NCBI GenBank assembly: GCA_900110395.1 | Contig: FODP01000026.1 | Coordinates: forward strand, 1-64,000 | Length of the DNA: 64,000 bases | Reading direction: 5' to 3' | From: Rhodospirillales bacterium URHD0017 | GTDB lineage: Bacteria; Pseudomonadota; Alphaproteobacteria; Reyranellales; Reyranellaceae | Shown: positions 1 to 10,723 of the stretch, in pieces | How the letters are laid out: each line of letters begins with the position of its first letter | How positions within the stretch are numbered: the stretch's first letter is position 1 | The notes under the pieces: model-generated | Told to the model about the DNA's origin: nothing | The model's database searches: none | The model's input: the letters and a program-made list of their open reading frames with translations, nothing else | Program-made: the position numbers and the translations under genes

Positions 1-437
1 GCCTCCAGCGCCGCCTTGATCTCGCCGCCGGTGCTGCCGGGCATCACCGTGCTGGTGATGTTCACCATGTGGTAGCCCTTCTTGTTGCGCAGGGCCTTGC
101 CGAGCGACTCCATCGCCTGCAGCACAAAGCGGTTGGAGAAGAAGCCGGTGCTGTCCGACGGCGTCGGCACGATCACGAAGCTGGCGTCGCTCTTCTGGAT
201 CGCCTCGTTGGGATCCAGCGTGGCGGAGAGCCGCTCCTTGTTGGCGGCGATCAGCTCGTTGAGCTGCGGCTCGACGATCGGCATCTTGCCGGCATTCAGC
301 GAATCGACCAGCACCTTGCTGACGTCGAGGCCGATCACGGTGAAGCCGCGGCTGGCGAGCACCGCGGCGAGCGGCGCTCCGAGCTTGCCGAGGCCGACGA
401 CCGAGACGCGAGGGAGAGTTGCTGAAGTCATTTCCAT
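1..437 (-). CDS. UDP-glucose/GDP-mannose dehydrogenase family protein (partial, C-terminus off the left edge)
   Basis: Only the first ~145 residues of a leftward gene are present. The N-terminus reads as a Rossmann NAD-binding fold with the motif VVGLGKLGAP at residues 13-22, followed by a GLDV strand. Further on are VPTPSDSTGFFSN (the nucleotide-sugar dehydrogenase VPTP motif) and NITSTVMPGSTG. This matches enzymes that oxidise the C6 hydroxyl of a UDP- or GDP-sugar to the uronic acid for surface polysaccharide synthesis. ATG codons lie at 437 and 431, and neither has a convincing ribosome binding site. The catalytic Cys domain is outside the window, so the sugar substrate cannot be judged. 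It is transcribed divergently from pepA. Confidence 0.85.
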   Translation of the reverse strand, partial: MEMTSATLPRVSVVGLGKLGAPLAAVLASRGFTVIGLDVSKVLVDSLNAGKMPIVEPQLNELIAANKERLSATLDPNEAIQKSDASFVIVPTPSDSTGFFSNRFVLQAMESLGKALRNKKGYHMVNITSTVMPGSTGGEIKAALE

Positions 438-576
438 GTCCGTTTTGGGGGCCGGTACTGATACTGTCGGCAGGAGCGTGACGCCACCCCGAATTTGCAG
501 CATTCCGGAGCGGAATCGCTGCTTGCGCTGCCCCGCCGCAGGGGCGAAAAATCGCCCTTCATAAGCGAGGAACCGA

Positions 577-2064
577 ATGAAAGTGGAATTTTCGGCCTTT
601 CCGAAGGCCTTCTCAGGCAATGTCGCGGCCTTCGTAGCGGCCGACAAGCAACTCCTGGCAACGGCGCAATCCATCAACAACGGCGGCACCATCGCGCGGG
701 CGATCGACGCCAGCCGCTTCACCGGCGCCAAGGGCCAGTCGCTGACGGTGCTGGGGCAGGCGGGAAGCATCGCGCGCCTGACACTGCTCGGCGTCGGCAA
801 GAACCGCGAGCTCGACGCGCGCGCCGCCGAGGCGCTGGGCGGCATCCTCGCGGCCGAGGCCAACGCGGCCGGCCAGAAGGCCATCACCGTCGCCGTCGAT
901 CCGGTGAAGGGCAGCAGGCTCACCCCCGGTCAGATCGCCGCGCGCATCGCGCTCGGCGCGCAGCTGCGCAACTACCGCTTCGACAAGTACAAGACCAAGG
1001 ACAAGCCCGAGCAGAAGAACTCGCTCGCCGAGATCACCGTCTTCCTCGCCGGTCCCGCCGAGGCACGGCGCGCCTACGGGCAGCTCGAGCCCACCATCGA
1101 CGCGGTGTTCTTCGCCCGCGACCTGGTGAGCGAGCCCGCCAACGTCCTCTATCCCGCGGAGTTCGCCCGACGCGCGCGTGAGCTCACCAAGCTCGGCGTC
1201 AAGATCGAGATTTTAGGCGAAGCCGAGATGAAGAAGCTCGGCATGAACGTGCTGCTGGGCGTCGGACAGGGCAGCGAACGCGAATCGCAGCTCCTGGTGA
1301 TGCGCTGGATGAACGGGCCGAAGTCGCAGAAGCCGGTTGCGCTGATCGGCAAGGGCGTGTGCTTCGACACCGGCGGCATTTCGCTGAAGCCGGCCGGCGG
1401 CATGGAAGACATGAAGTGGGACATGGGCGGCGCCGGCGCCGTCACCGGCGCCATGCGCCTGCTGGCCGGCCGCAAGGCCCGCGCCAACGTCGTCGGCGTC
1501 TGCGCCCTGGTCGAGAACATGCCCGACGGCAACGCCCAGCGCCCGGGTGACGTGGTCAAGAGCATGTCGGGCCAGACCGTCGAGGTGATCAATACCGACG
1601 CCGAGGGCCGGCTGATCCTGTGCGACGCCATGTGGTACGCCCAGGAGAAGTTCAAGCCGCAGGCCATGGTCGAGCTGTCGACCCTGACCGGCGCCATCAT
1701 CGTGGCCCTGGGCCACGAGCGCGCTGGCCTGTTCAGCAACAACACCCAGCTCTCCAACCGGCTGCGCGCGGCCGGTGCCGGCATCGGCGAGAAGCTGTGG
1801 CGCCTGCCGCTCGGACCGAAGTACGACAAGATGATCGATTCCGAGATCGCCGACATGCGCAACGTCACCAACAGCCGCGACGCCAGCTCGATCACGGCGG
1901 CGCAGTTCCTGCAGCGTTTCGTGCAGGACGGCGTTGCCTGGGCCCATCTCGACATCGCCGGCATGGCTTGGTCGAACAAGGGCGACAGCACGACGCCGAA
2001 GGGCGCCACCGCCTACGGCGTGCGCCTGCTCGACACCTGGATCGCCGACAACTACGAGAAGTGA
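577..2064 (+). CDS. pepA: Leucyl aminopeptidase (M17 family)
   Basis: Cytosolic dimetal exopeptidase that removes N-terminal leucine and other residues; some homologues also bind DNA. The 495-residue length is normal. The C-terminal catalytic domain holds GKGVCFDTGG from residue 258, with the metal-binding Lys259 and Asp264, and the family signature NTDAEGRL at residues 339-346. The start at 577 has GAGG six bases upstream. It is followed at 20 bp by holC, a pairing seen in many proteobacteria, and the two are probably co-transcribed. Confidence 0.97.
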   Translation: MKVEFSAFPKAFSGNVAAFVAADKQLLATAQSINNGGTIARAIDASRFTGAKGQSLTVLGQAGSIARLTLLGVGKNRELDARAAEALGGILAAEANAAGQKAITVAVDPVKGSRLTPGQIAARIALGAQLRNYRFDKYKTKDKPEQKNSLAEITVFLAGPAEARRAYGQLEPTIDAVFFARDLVSEPANVLYPAEFARRARELTKLGVKIEILGEAEMKKLGMNVLLGVGQGSERESQLLVMRWMNGPKSQKPVALIGKGVCFDTGGISLKPAGGMEDMKWDMGGAGAVTGAMRLLAGRKARANVVGVCALVENMPDGNAQRPGDVVKSMSGQTVEVINTDAEGRLILCDAMWYAQEKFKPQAMVELSTLTGAIIVALGHERAGLFSNNTQLSNRLRAAGAGIGEKLWRLPLGPKYDKMIDSEIADMRNVTNSRDASSITAAQFLQRFVQDGVAWAHLDIAGMAWSNKGDSTTPKGATAYGVRLLDTWIADNYEK

Positions 2065-2083
2065 TCGCCGAAGGAGTGGCGTG

Positions 2084-2536
2084 ATGACGACCGAGGTCAA
2101 CTTCTACCATCTGACCCGTTCGTCGCTCGAGGACGCGCTGCCCCGCCTGCTGGCCAAGACCCTGCAGGCGGGCGAGCGCGCGGTGGTGATGGTGGGCTCG
2201 CCCGAGCGCGTCGATGCGCTCAACACGCATCTCTGGACCTGCGATCCCAACGGCTTCCTGCCGCATGGCGCCGCCAAGGACGGCGAGGCCGACCGCCAGC
2301 CGATCTGGCTGACGCACCTCGACGAGAATCCCAACGGTGCGAAGTTCCTCTTCGTCGCCGACCGCGCGCGTTCGGACAAGGTCGCCGACTACAAGCGCTG
2401 CTTCGAGCTGTTCGACGGCCGCGACGACACTGCCGTCGCCGATTCGCGCGAACGCTGGAAGGCCTACAAGGCGGCGGGCCACACGGTCGTCTACTGGCAA
2501 CAGACGCCGAGCGGCGGCTGGGAGAAGAAAGCCTAG
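2084..2536 (+). CDS. holC: DNA polymerase III subunit chi
   Basis: 150-residue protein of the HolC family, the clamp-loader-associated chi subunit that links the replicase to single-strand binding protein. Visible family features are the opening TEVNFYHLTR, GERAVVMVGSPERVDALN, and WTCDPNGFLPHG. The ATG at 2084 is chosen because AAGGAG (2071-2076) sits seven bases upstream; GTG at 2081 is an alternative. It lies directly downstream of pepA. Its TAG stop is formed by the outer end of the palindromic repeat at 2534-2631, so the element abuts the reading frame exactly. Confidence 0.92.
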   Translation: MTTEVNFYHLTRSSLEDALPRLLAKTLQAGERAVVMVGSPERVDALNTHLWTCDPNGFLPHGAAKDGEADRQPIWLTHLDENPNGAKFLFVADRARSDKVADYKRCFELFDGRDDTAVADSRERWKAYKAAGHTVVYWQQTPSGGWEKKA

Positions 2537-2631
2537 TCTTTGCTGGGAGCGCGCCACTCCGTGGCGCTCATGGCGGCCCAAAAGAGGATGGGAAGATGCG
2601 CCACGGAGTGGCGCGCTCCCAGCAAAGACTA
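2534..2631. repeat. Perfect 34-bp inverted repeat between convergent holC and FkbM gene (element A1)
   Basis: Arms 2534-2567 and 2598-2631 are perfect reverse complements separated by a 30-bp loop. Each arm contains an internal mini-palindrome GCGCCAC-TCC-GTGGCGC. The TAG at one end is the stop of holC and the TAG at the other end is the stop of the convergent methyltransferase gene. It can fold into a very strong hairpin on either strand and probably acts as a bidirectional terminator. The same arm sequence recurs at 29713-29801, so this is a copy of a dispersed family, not a one-off terminator. Confidence 0.9.
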
Positions 2632-3726
2632 ATGACGCTTCTCGCGCGGGAACCAGTAGCCGCGCCAGGCTGACTTCAGGCGCTCCCACGTCGGCACCGG
2701 GCCCTCGGGCCGGTAGAAGCCCGGCACATCCGCCTCGAAGGTCGCCATGTAGTCGCGATAGGGCAGTGGTCGGCTGCGCTGGGTCTGCGTCTGCGCTGCC
2801 AGCAGGTCGAGACCGGCATCGATGTCGAACAAAGTGCCGAACCCGGCGCGGCGCGCGAGCAGGAGCTCGGCGGCGGCATCAGGGACCTGCCATGCCGAGA
2901 ATATCGCGGCGAGCTTGGCCAGCTTCTCGATGCCCAGCGCCGGAGCGGCACCCGTGCGAGGCGCCGCCAGCACGTCGCGCGCGTAGTATGCCTCGCCCTG
3001 GAACGGCCGGCCCGACACCGTCTCTGCCGGCGTCGGCCAGATATAGCGGGCAGGCAGCGCGCGAACGGAAAAGTTGCGCACGTCGAGGCGGAACAGGTCG
3101 AAGCCGTGCGCGCGCATGAAGCGGTCGGTGTTGTGGAAGGTGTGCTCGTCGGCGCTATCCGTGCCGACGAAGTTGACCTCCAGCTGCACCGCGATCACCT
3201 GCAGTGGATCGAAGCGTCCGGTGAAGGACTGCAGGATGTCGAAGTCCGCGCCGTCGACGTCGAGCTTGATGTAGTCGAGATCGGCCCAACCGCGCTCGGC
3301 CAGCAGCTCGGGCAGCACGACGGGCTTCTTCGGATCGGCGAGCCCCGTCATCTCCCAGGCATTGTGGCGCAACTGCTCCTCGGTCGAGGCCTGCTTCAGC
3401 CGCGCGTCACGGATTTCGCGCGTGCGCATGAAGCTCATGCGATCGCGCATCTTCATGATCAGCGGCGCCGCCGGTCCGGCCGAGATGTCGATCGGCTTGT
3501 CGGCCGAGCGCGCCGCGAAGGCGGCGACGTACGACACGTCGGGATTGCGCTCCAGCCCCGCCAGCCGCTTGCACTCGGTGACGCTGGCATCGATGCCCAG
3601 CGCCTGCAGGCGCGGCTCGAAGGCCCGCCATGAGGGATCGAGCCCGCCCGAGCAGCCGATATCGAGCAGCCTGAACTTCTCGCTCTTGAGACTTTCGGCG
3701 ATGAGCGCCGGAAACGACGATGCCAT
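2629..3726 (-). CDS. FkbM family SAM-dependent methyltransferase
   Basis: 365-residue protein with the SAM-binding motif I LLDIGCSGGLDP at about residues 20-31 and the FkbM-type acidic loop YIKLDVDGADFDIL in the middle. FkbM-family enzymes are O-methyltransferases acting on sugars or small molecules; substrates range from macrolides to surface glycans, and this sequence does not reveal which. The C-terminal third (from about residue 245) is an extension carrying LAAIFSAWQ and is not recognisable to me. The ATG at 3726 is the natural start. It converges on holC, sharing the palindrome at 2534-2631 as its end. Confidence 0.82.
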   Translation of the reverse strand: MASSFPALIAESLKSEKFRLLDIGCSGGLDPSWRAFEPRLQALGIDASVTECKRLAGLERNPDVSYVAAFAARSADKPIDISAGPAAPLIMKMRDRMSFMRTREIRDARLKQASTEEQLRHNAWEMTGLADPKKPVVLPELLAERGWADLDYIKLDVDGADFDILQSFTGRFDPLQVIAVQLEVNFVGTDSADEHTFHNTDRFMRAHGFDLFRLDVRNFSVRALPARYIWPTPAETVSGRPFQGEAYYARDVLAAPRTGAAPALGIEKLAKLAAIFSAWQVPDAAAELLLARRAGFGTLFDIDAGLDLLAAQTQTQRSRPLPYRDYMATFEADVPGFYRPEGPVPTWERLKSAWRGYWFPREKRH

Positions 3727-3736
3727 GCCGGAGAGA

Positions 3737-4774
3737 TTACACGGTCGCCACGGGCGTTGCAGGCGAACCGACCGCGCCCGGCAGACGCAGCGGCGGGGCG
3801 GTCAGCAGGAAGCGCGAGCGCTTCTTGTCGCGCAGCCACAGCGCCAGGTCCTTCTGCCACCAGATCTCGCCCAGGTTCAGCCCGAGCTTGAACAGGCAGT
3901 GATTGTGGATGGGCAGCGACGGATGCTCGGCGTTGTCCGGCCCGGGCAGGGCGGGAACGGCCTCGACGCCGTAGTTGTCGGCGATCAGGGCCGAGATCTG
4001 GCTGTCGGTGATCCACTGCAATAGGCGCTTGTCGCGGCCATCCAGCACGGCGCACATGGCATGGGCGCGCGCCGGATCGACCTTCTTCTCCATCTTGACG
4101 ATCTCGTCGGTGAAGCCGGTGTAGAGCAGCAGCATGTCGCCCGGCTCGACCACGACCTTGTCGGCCTCCAGCACTTTGCGGAAGTCGTCGTAGGTCACGA
4201 CCTTGTGGTCGCGGCCAAAATGCTTCTCGAGGTCGACCATCACGGCGCGGCCCTGGATCGCCTTGGCCGCCATGTTCTCGACGCCGAGCTTGTGGGCGTA
4301 GCTGAGATGCCCGCAGCCGTCGCGGCCGGCGTCGGGCTGCGGCCCGATCACGTCGACGCCCGCCTTGAAGCCGTTGTAGTAGAGCGGCTCGGGTACGCCA
4401 TCGCCGTCGGCGTCGAAGAAGCCGCCGACATGGGCGAGCGTGTCCCACTGCGTGGAATATTGCAGCGTCAGGATCACGCGATCGTCGCTCGCCACGTCGA
4501 CGAACAGCGGATTGATGGTCTTGGTGTGGAAGTTGAAGCGCCAGCCGTTCTCGTCGCCGGTCGGCGACAGCACCGGCGGCAGGCGACGCGGGTTCAGCAC
4601 ATTGCCGCCCGGCAGGTCGAGCGGCAGGCTGAGGCAGAACGATCGGCCTTCCTTCACCTCGGCGATACCTTGGAGCACCTTTGCAGGCGTGATGAGATTC
4701 AGCCGGCCGAGCTGATCGTCGTCACCCCAATCACCCCAGGTCGAGCCGTCGGGGCGGTGCTTCCAGCGCTTCAT
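3737..4774 (-). CDS. Cyclase family protein (kynurenine-formamidase-like fold)
   Basis: 345-residue member of the putative cyclase family (PF04199 type), metal-dependent hydrolases that include kynurenine formamidase and isatin hydrolase. The metal-binding segment reads TQWDTLAH, the variant common in the longer (>300 aa) branch of the family, compared with the HxGTHxDxxxH of formamidase. Other matching blocks are WGDWGDDDQLGRLN at the N-terminus and VEPGDMLLLYTGF. There is no signal peptide, so it is cytosolic. GGGAG lies about nine bases before the ATG. The substrate is unknown. Ten bases separate its end from the FkbM gene start, so the two may be co-transcribed. Confidence 0.85.
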   Translation of the reverse strand: MKRWKHRPDGSTWGDWGDDDQLGRLNLITPAKVLQGIAEVKEGRSFCLSLPLDLPGGNVLNPRRLPPVLSPTGDENGWRFNFHTKTINPLFVDVASDDRVILTLQYSTQWDTLAHVGGFFDADGDGVPEPLYYNGFKAGVDVIGPQPDAGRDGCGHLSYAHKLGVENMAAKAIQGRAVMVDLEKHFGRDHKVVTYDDFRKVLEADKVVVEPGDMLLLYTGFTDEIVKMEKKVDPARAHAMCAVLDGRDKRLLQWITDSQISALIADNYGVEAVPALPGPDNAEHPSLPIHNHCLFKLGLNLGEIWWQKDLALWLRDKKRSRFLLTAPPLRLPGAVGSPATPVATV

Positions 4775-4869
4775 CGGTTAATCTCCCTTCAATGCGCGGG
4801 GAGACTAACCTGCAGTGCAGCATTGCGCACGCATGGCTCCTAGGTGCAATTCCGCAAACGACAAGGGCG

Positions 4870-6120
4870 ATGGATCGACTATCATCCGCCGCCATGTCCG
4901 CTGCTGTAGTACCCGCGTCCCGTGATGTTCGCGTTATCAGCCTGATCGGCGCCGCCCACGGCGTCAGCCACTACCATCAGTTGGCCTTCGCCACGATGCT
5001 GCTGATCGTGCGGCAGGAGGCGGGACTGACCTTCACCGATGTCGGCCTGCTCGCCGGTGTCTTCTATGGTGTGTCCGGCATCGCCCAGACCATGGCCGGG
5101 TTCGCCGTCGACCGATATGGCGCGCGACCGATCCTGGCCGGCGGACTGTTCACCATCGGTGTTGCCCTGGCACTGACATCTGTCGCCCATTCCTTCATGG
5201 CCTTTGCCGCCATCGCGGTCGTCGCCGGCCTCGGCAACTCGGTGTTCCATCCTGCCGACTTCGCGCTGCTCAACGCTTCTGTGAATCCCGGTCGGCTCGG
5301 TCGCGCTTACAGCATCCATGGCGTCGGCGGCTCGCTCGGCTGGGCGGCGGCGCCCGTCATCTACTTCCTCGACAGCATGTTCGGATGGGTTGGCGCGGCC
5401 ATGATCGGCGCCATGCCCGGGCTCATCCTGTCGGCGCTGGTGTGGGCCCATCGCACCGACCTCGTCGACCATCGCATCAAGGATCGTGCGGCCGCCCAGC
5501 ATCACGGTGCCCAGCCCGTGCTCGCGCTGTTCACTCATCCGGCGATCCTGCTGTGCATGGCCTACTTTGCGCTGATCGCGGCCAACACCGTCGGCATTCA
5601 GCAATTCGCCGTGCCGGCCTGGGTGAGCATGTTCGGCGTCAGCGAGAACTATGCGGCGCTCTGCCTGATCGTGTTCATCGTCGGCTCCGCCGGCGGCGTG
5701 CTGGTGGGCGGTCTCTTCGCCGACCGCGTACGCCGGCACGATCGTGTAGCGATCGGGGGGCTGCTGATCGCCGGCGCACTCACCGTGCCGATCGCCACCC
5801 AGGCAGTGTCGCCGGCGCTGTTGCTGCCCTTGCTGGCGTTGGCCGGCGCTGCAGGCGGCGTGACCGGCCCGTCGCGTGACATGATCGTGCGCGGCGCCAC
5901 GCCACCGGGCGCTTCCGGCAAGGTCTTCGGCTTCGTTTATTCGGGCCTCGACGTCGGCTCGTTCTCGGCGCCGCCGGTGTTCGGCTTCCTGATGGGTATG
6001 GGCATGCCGGCCATGATCTTCTGGATCGCCGTCGGCCTCTACGCCGTCAACGCCTGCCTGGTGATGGCGATCCGCCAGAACATCGCGCCCGTGGTGATCA
6101 GGCCGGCCGCGGCGGAATAG
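4870..6120 (+). CDS. MFS transporter
   Basis: 416-residue membrane protein with about 12 hydrophobic segments and the MFS loop 2-3 signature in the form GFAVDRYGARP, followed by a second-half equivalent GGLFADRVRRHDR. Substrate not identifiable. Frame is open further upstream, but ATG at 4870 (preceded by AAGGGCG) gives a normal N-terminus; ATG at 4894 is also possible. It is divergent from the cyclase gene and convergent with the ABC-F gene. Neither neighbour suggests a substrate. Confidence 0.85.
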   Translation: MDRLSSAAMSAAVVPASRDVRVISLIGAAHGVSHYHQLAFATMLLIVRQEAGLTFTDVGLLAGVFYGVSGIAQTMAGFAVDRYGARPILAGGLFTIGVALALTSVAHSFMAFAAIAVVAGLGNSVFHPADFALLNASVNPGRLGRAYSIHGVGGSLGWAAAPVIYFLDSMFGWVGAAMIGAMPGLILSALVWAHRTDLVDHRIKDRAAAQHHGAQPVLALFTHPAILLCMAYFALIAANTVGIQQFAVPAWVSMFGVSENYAALCLIVFIVGSAGGVLVGGLFADRVRRHDRVAIGGLLIAGALTVPIATQAVSPALLLPLLALAGAAGGVTGPSRDMIVRGATPPGASGKVFGFVYSGLDVGSFSAPPVFGFLMGMGMPAMIFWIAVGLYAVNACLVMAIRQNIAPVVIRPAAAE

Positions 6121-6150
6121 CGAAAACCTTTGTGCGTCACGTTCAATGGG

Positions 6151-8061
<1,911 letters not shown>

Positions 8062-8174
8062 GGGGCCGCGGCGTTTAGCACGCGGAAAGGCCCGGTCCAA
8101 CCGGCTTGCCGGTGCGGAACCTCGCGTCTATAAGGCGCGCCCACGCGCTGAAAGCACACGCTGAAGAGGGATTT

Positions 8175-8597
<423 letters not shown>

Positions 8598-8605
8598 GGC
8601 GACCT

Positions 8606-8639
8606 CATGCTCCTCTCCCCCAAGGGGGAGAGGAGCATG
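8606..8639. repeat. Perfect inverted repeat downstream of ndk
   Basis: The arms CATGCTCCTCTCCCCC and GGGGGAGAGGAGCATG pair perfectly around a two-base AA loop. Its CTCCTCTCCCCC core recurs at 17865-17910, so it belongs to a dispersed palindrome type. It sits directly before the terminator at 8645-8678. Confidence 0.8.
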
Positions 8640-8644
8640 AAAAA

Positions 8645-8678
8645 GAAAAAGCGGCCCCTTTGGGCCGCTTTCTTTTTG
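8645..8678 (+). terminator. Rho-independent terminator of ndk
   Basis: GC stem AAAGCGGCCC / GGGCCGCTTT with a CTTT loop, followed by CTTTTT. The upstream A-run (GAAAAAG) pairs partly with the U-tract, so it may also work in the opposite direction for the coxIV-like gene. Confidence 0.85.
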
Positions 8679-8694
8679 TCGTCTTGCCGGAGCG

Positions 8695-8898
8695 TCAGCT
8701 CATGACGGCGAAGGCGACCAGGAGCGCGATCGTGCCGCCGATGCCGAGCAGCAGGGCGAAGATGTGGGCGCTGCCGACCAGGCCCAGCGCCATGCAGGCC
8801 AGCAGCAGCACGATGAACAGGATCGTGAACAGCACGAGCTTGTTGAACGACGTGTAGGTGCTGAGATGGGCGGGATAATTGTCCTGCTGGTCGGCCAT
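8695..8898 (-). CDS. aa3-type cytochrome c oxidase subunit IV
   Basis: 67-residue membrane protein. The N-terminus DNYPAHLSTYTSFNK matches the small alphaproteobacterial COX4_pro_2 family (PF07835), which associates with aa3 oxidase. It is followed by two hydrophobic stretches (about residues 21-43 and 45-66). The family member from Paracoccus has one helix, so the second helix is notable. The start at 8898 is the only sensible ATG. No other oxidase genes are nearby, which is usual for this subunit. Confidence 0.75.
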   Translation of the reverse strand: MADQQDNYPAHLSTYTSFNKLVLFTILFIVLLLACMALGLVGSAHIFALLLGIGGTIALLVAFAVMS

Positions 8899-8939
8899 AG
8901 TCTGTTCGTCCCCCGTTTCGGTGCGGTTCTTATAGCGAA

Positions 8940-9590
8940 CTAGGGCTCGGGCGAGAAGAGGAGGGTGGCGGTCGGCGGCACTCCGGCCACCGCCACCCGG
9001 GAGCCCGCGACCGACAGGCGGCCCTCGGCGAACCAGCGCACCACCATCGGGTACAGGCGATGCTCCTGGCGCAGGATGCGCGCAGCAAGCGTGTCGGCGG
9101 TGTCGTCCGGCAGCACCGGCACGGCGGCCTGGGCGATGATCGGCCCCGCATCGAGGTCGGGCGTGACAAAATGCACCGTGCAGCCGCTCACGCGGGCGCC
9201 GGCATCGAGCGCCTGCTGCTGGACGCGCAGGCCGGGAAAGGACGGCAGCAGCGAGGGGTGGATGTTGATGATGCGGTCCTTCCAGTGCGTCGGAAACCAC
9301 GGGCTCTGGATGCGCATGAAGCCCGCCAGCGCCACCAGGCCGACGCCGCGCTTCTCCAGCTCGGCCGAGACGGCACGGTCGAAGGTCTCGCGGTCGGGAA
9401 AACCCTTGTGCGGGATCACCGCCGTCGCGATGCCGGCGTCTTGCGCGATCTTTAGTCCCGGCGCGCCGGCCACATTGCTCACCACCACGGCGACCTCGGC
9501 CGGATAGTCCGCCGCCTTGGCCGCCGCGATCAGCGCGGCCATGTTGCTGCCGCGCCCCGAGATCAGGACGCCGATCTTCAGCTTCGCCAT
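8940..9590 (-). CDS. purN: Phosphoribosylglycinamide formyltransferase
   Basis: 216-residue GART enzyme of purine synthesis that transfers the formyl group from 10-formyl-THF to GAR. The phosphate loop SGRGSN is at residues 11-16. Catalytic residues fit Asn109, His111 (in NIHPSLLPSFPG) and Asp147 (TPDLDAGP), a constant +3 shift from the E. coli numbering. The start ATG 9590 lies inside the end of purM (13-bp overlap), which implies translational coupling. An open frame extends further upstream but only into purM. Confidence 0.97.
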   Translation of the reverse strand: MAKLKIGVLISGRGSNMAALIAAAKAADYPAEVAVVVSNVAGAPGLKIAQDAGIATAVIPHKGFPDRETFDRAVSAELEKRGVGLVALAGFMRIQSPWFPTHWKDRIINIHPSLLPSFPGLRVQQQALDAGARVSGCTVHFVTPDLDAGPIIAQAAVPVLPDDTADTLAARILRQEHRLYPMVVRWFAEGRLSVAGSRVAVAGVPPTATLLFSPEP

Positions 9591-10663
9591 AGGCTCTCGG
9601 CGTGATCGACCACGCAGTCGGCTTCGCTTTGCGGCGCTTTCTCGATGATGCCGACCGTGCATACAGTCTCGCCGGCGTCGGTCAGCGCCTTGGCGACCTT
9701 CGCCGCATCGTCAGCCGCGGTGACGACGACCATGCCCAGCCCGCAGTTGAAGGTGCGCAGCATGTCGGCGGTCGGCACCTGTCCCACCTCGTGCAGCCAG
9801 CGGAAGACAGGCGGCACCGGCCATTGCCGCGCATCGAGGCGCGCGCGCATGCCGTCGGGCAAGCAGCGCGGCACATTGCCCGGCAGCCCGCCGCCGGTGA
9901 TGTGCGCCAGGCCCTTGATGGCGCCGGTGGCGCGCATCGCCGCCAGCAGCGGCTTCACGTAGATGCGCGTCGGTTCGAGCAGCACTTGGCCGAGCGATCC
10001 TGTGGCGAAGGGCGCGTCGGCGGCGTAGCTGAGGCCGCTGCGCGCCACGACGCGGCGCACCAGCGAATAGCCGTTGGAATGTACGCCGCTCGATGCCAGG
10101 CCGAGCAAGACGTCACTTGGCGCGATGTCGGCGCGCGGCAGCAGGCCATCGCGTTCGGCAGCGCCAACCGAGAAGCCGGCGAGATCGTAGTCGCCGTCGG
10201 CATACATGCCGGGCATCTCCGCCGTCTCGCCACCGACCAGCGCGCAGCCTGCGCGCCGGCACCCTTCGGCGATGCCGGCGACGACGCGGCGGCCGGCTTC
10301 GACGTCGAGCTTTCCGCTGGCGTAGTAGTCGAGGAAGAACAGCGGCTCGGCGCCTTGGACCACGATGTCGTTGACGCACATCGCCACCAGGTCGATGCCG
10401 ACCGTGTCGGGAATGCCCGCTTCGATCGCGACCTTGAGCTTGGTGCCCACACCGTCGGTGCCCGAGACCAGGATCGGATCCTTGAAGCCCGCCGCCTTGA
10501 GATCGAACAAGCCGCCGAAACCGCCCAGGCCGCCCATGACACCGCGCCGGTCGGTGCTGCGCGCCAACGGCTTGATGTGTTCGACCAATGCGTCGCCCGC
10601 GTCGATGTCGACGCCGGCGTCCTTGTAGGTGAGGGGCGGGCTGTTATGGCCTTGTTTGCTCAA
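9578..10663 (-). CDS. purM: Phosphoribosylformylglycinamidine cyclo-ligase
   Basis: 361-residue AIR synthetase, step five of purine biosynthesis. The N-terminus LTYKDAGVDIDAGDALV is typical, followed by GTDGVGTKLKVA (ATP/phosphate binding) and GGETAEMPGMY. The C-terminal half carries HITGGGLPGNVPR. Length is normal. It forms an overlapping pair with purN. It is divergent from the DUF2066 operon across a 60-bp gap that must hold both promoters. Confidence 0.98.
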   Translation of the reverse strand: MSKQGHNSPPLTYKDAGVDIDAGDALVEHIKPLARSTDRRGVMGGLGGFGGLFDLKAAGFKDPILVSGTDGVGTKLKVAIEAGIPDTVGIDLVAMCVNDIVVQGAEPLFFLDYYASGKLDVEAGRRVVAGIAEGCRRAGCALVGGETAEMPGMYADGDYDLAGFSVGAAERDGLLPRADIAPSDVLLGLASSGVHSNGYSLVRRVVARSGLSYAADAPFATGSLGQVLLEPTRIYVKPLLAAMRATGAIKGLAHITGGGLPGNVPRCLPDGMRARLDARQWPVPPVFRWLHEVGQVPTADMLRTFNCGLGMVVVTAADDAAKVAKALTDAGETVCTVGIIEKAPQSEADCVVDHAESLWRS

Positions 10664-10723
10664 GCCGGGCTCATTCGTGCTAAGTAGGTGGCCGCGAACA
10701 TAGCCAAAAACCGGACCCCCGCA

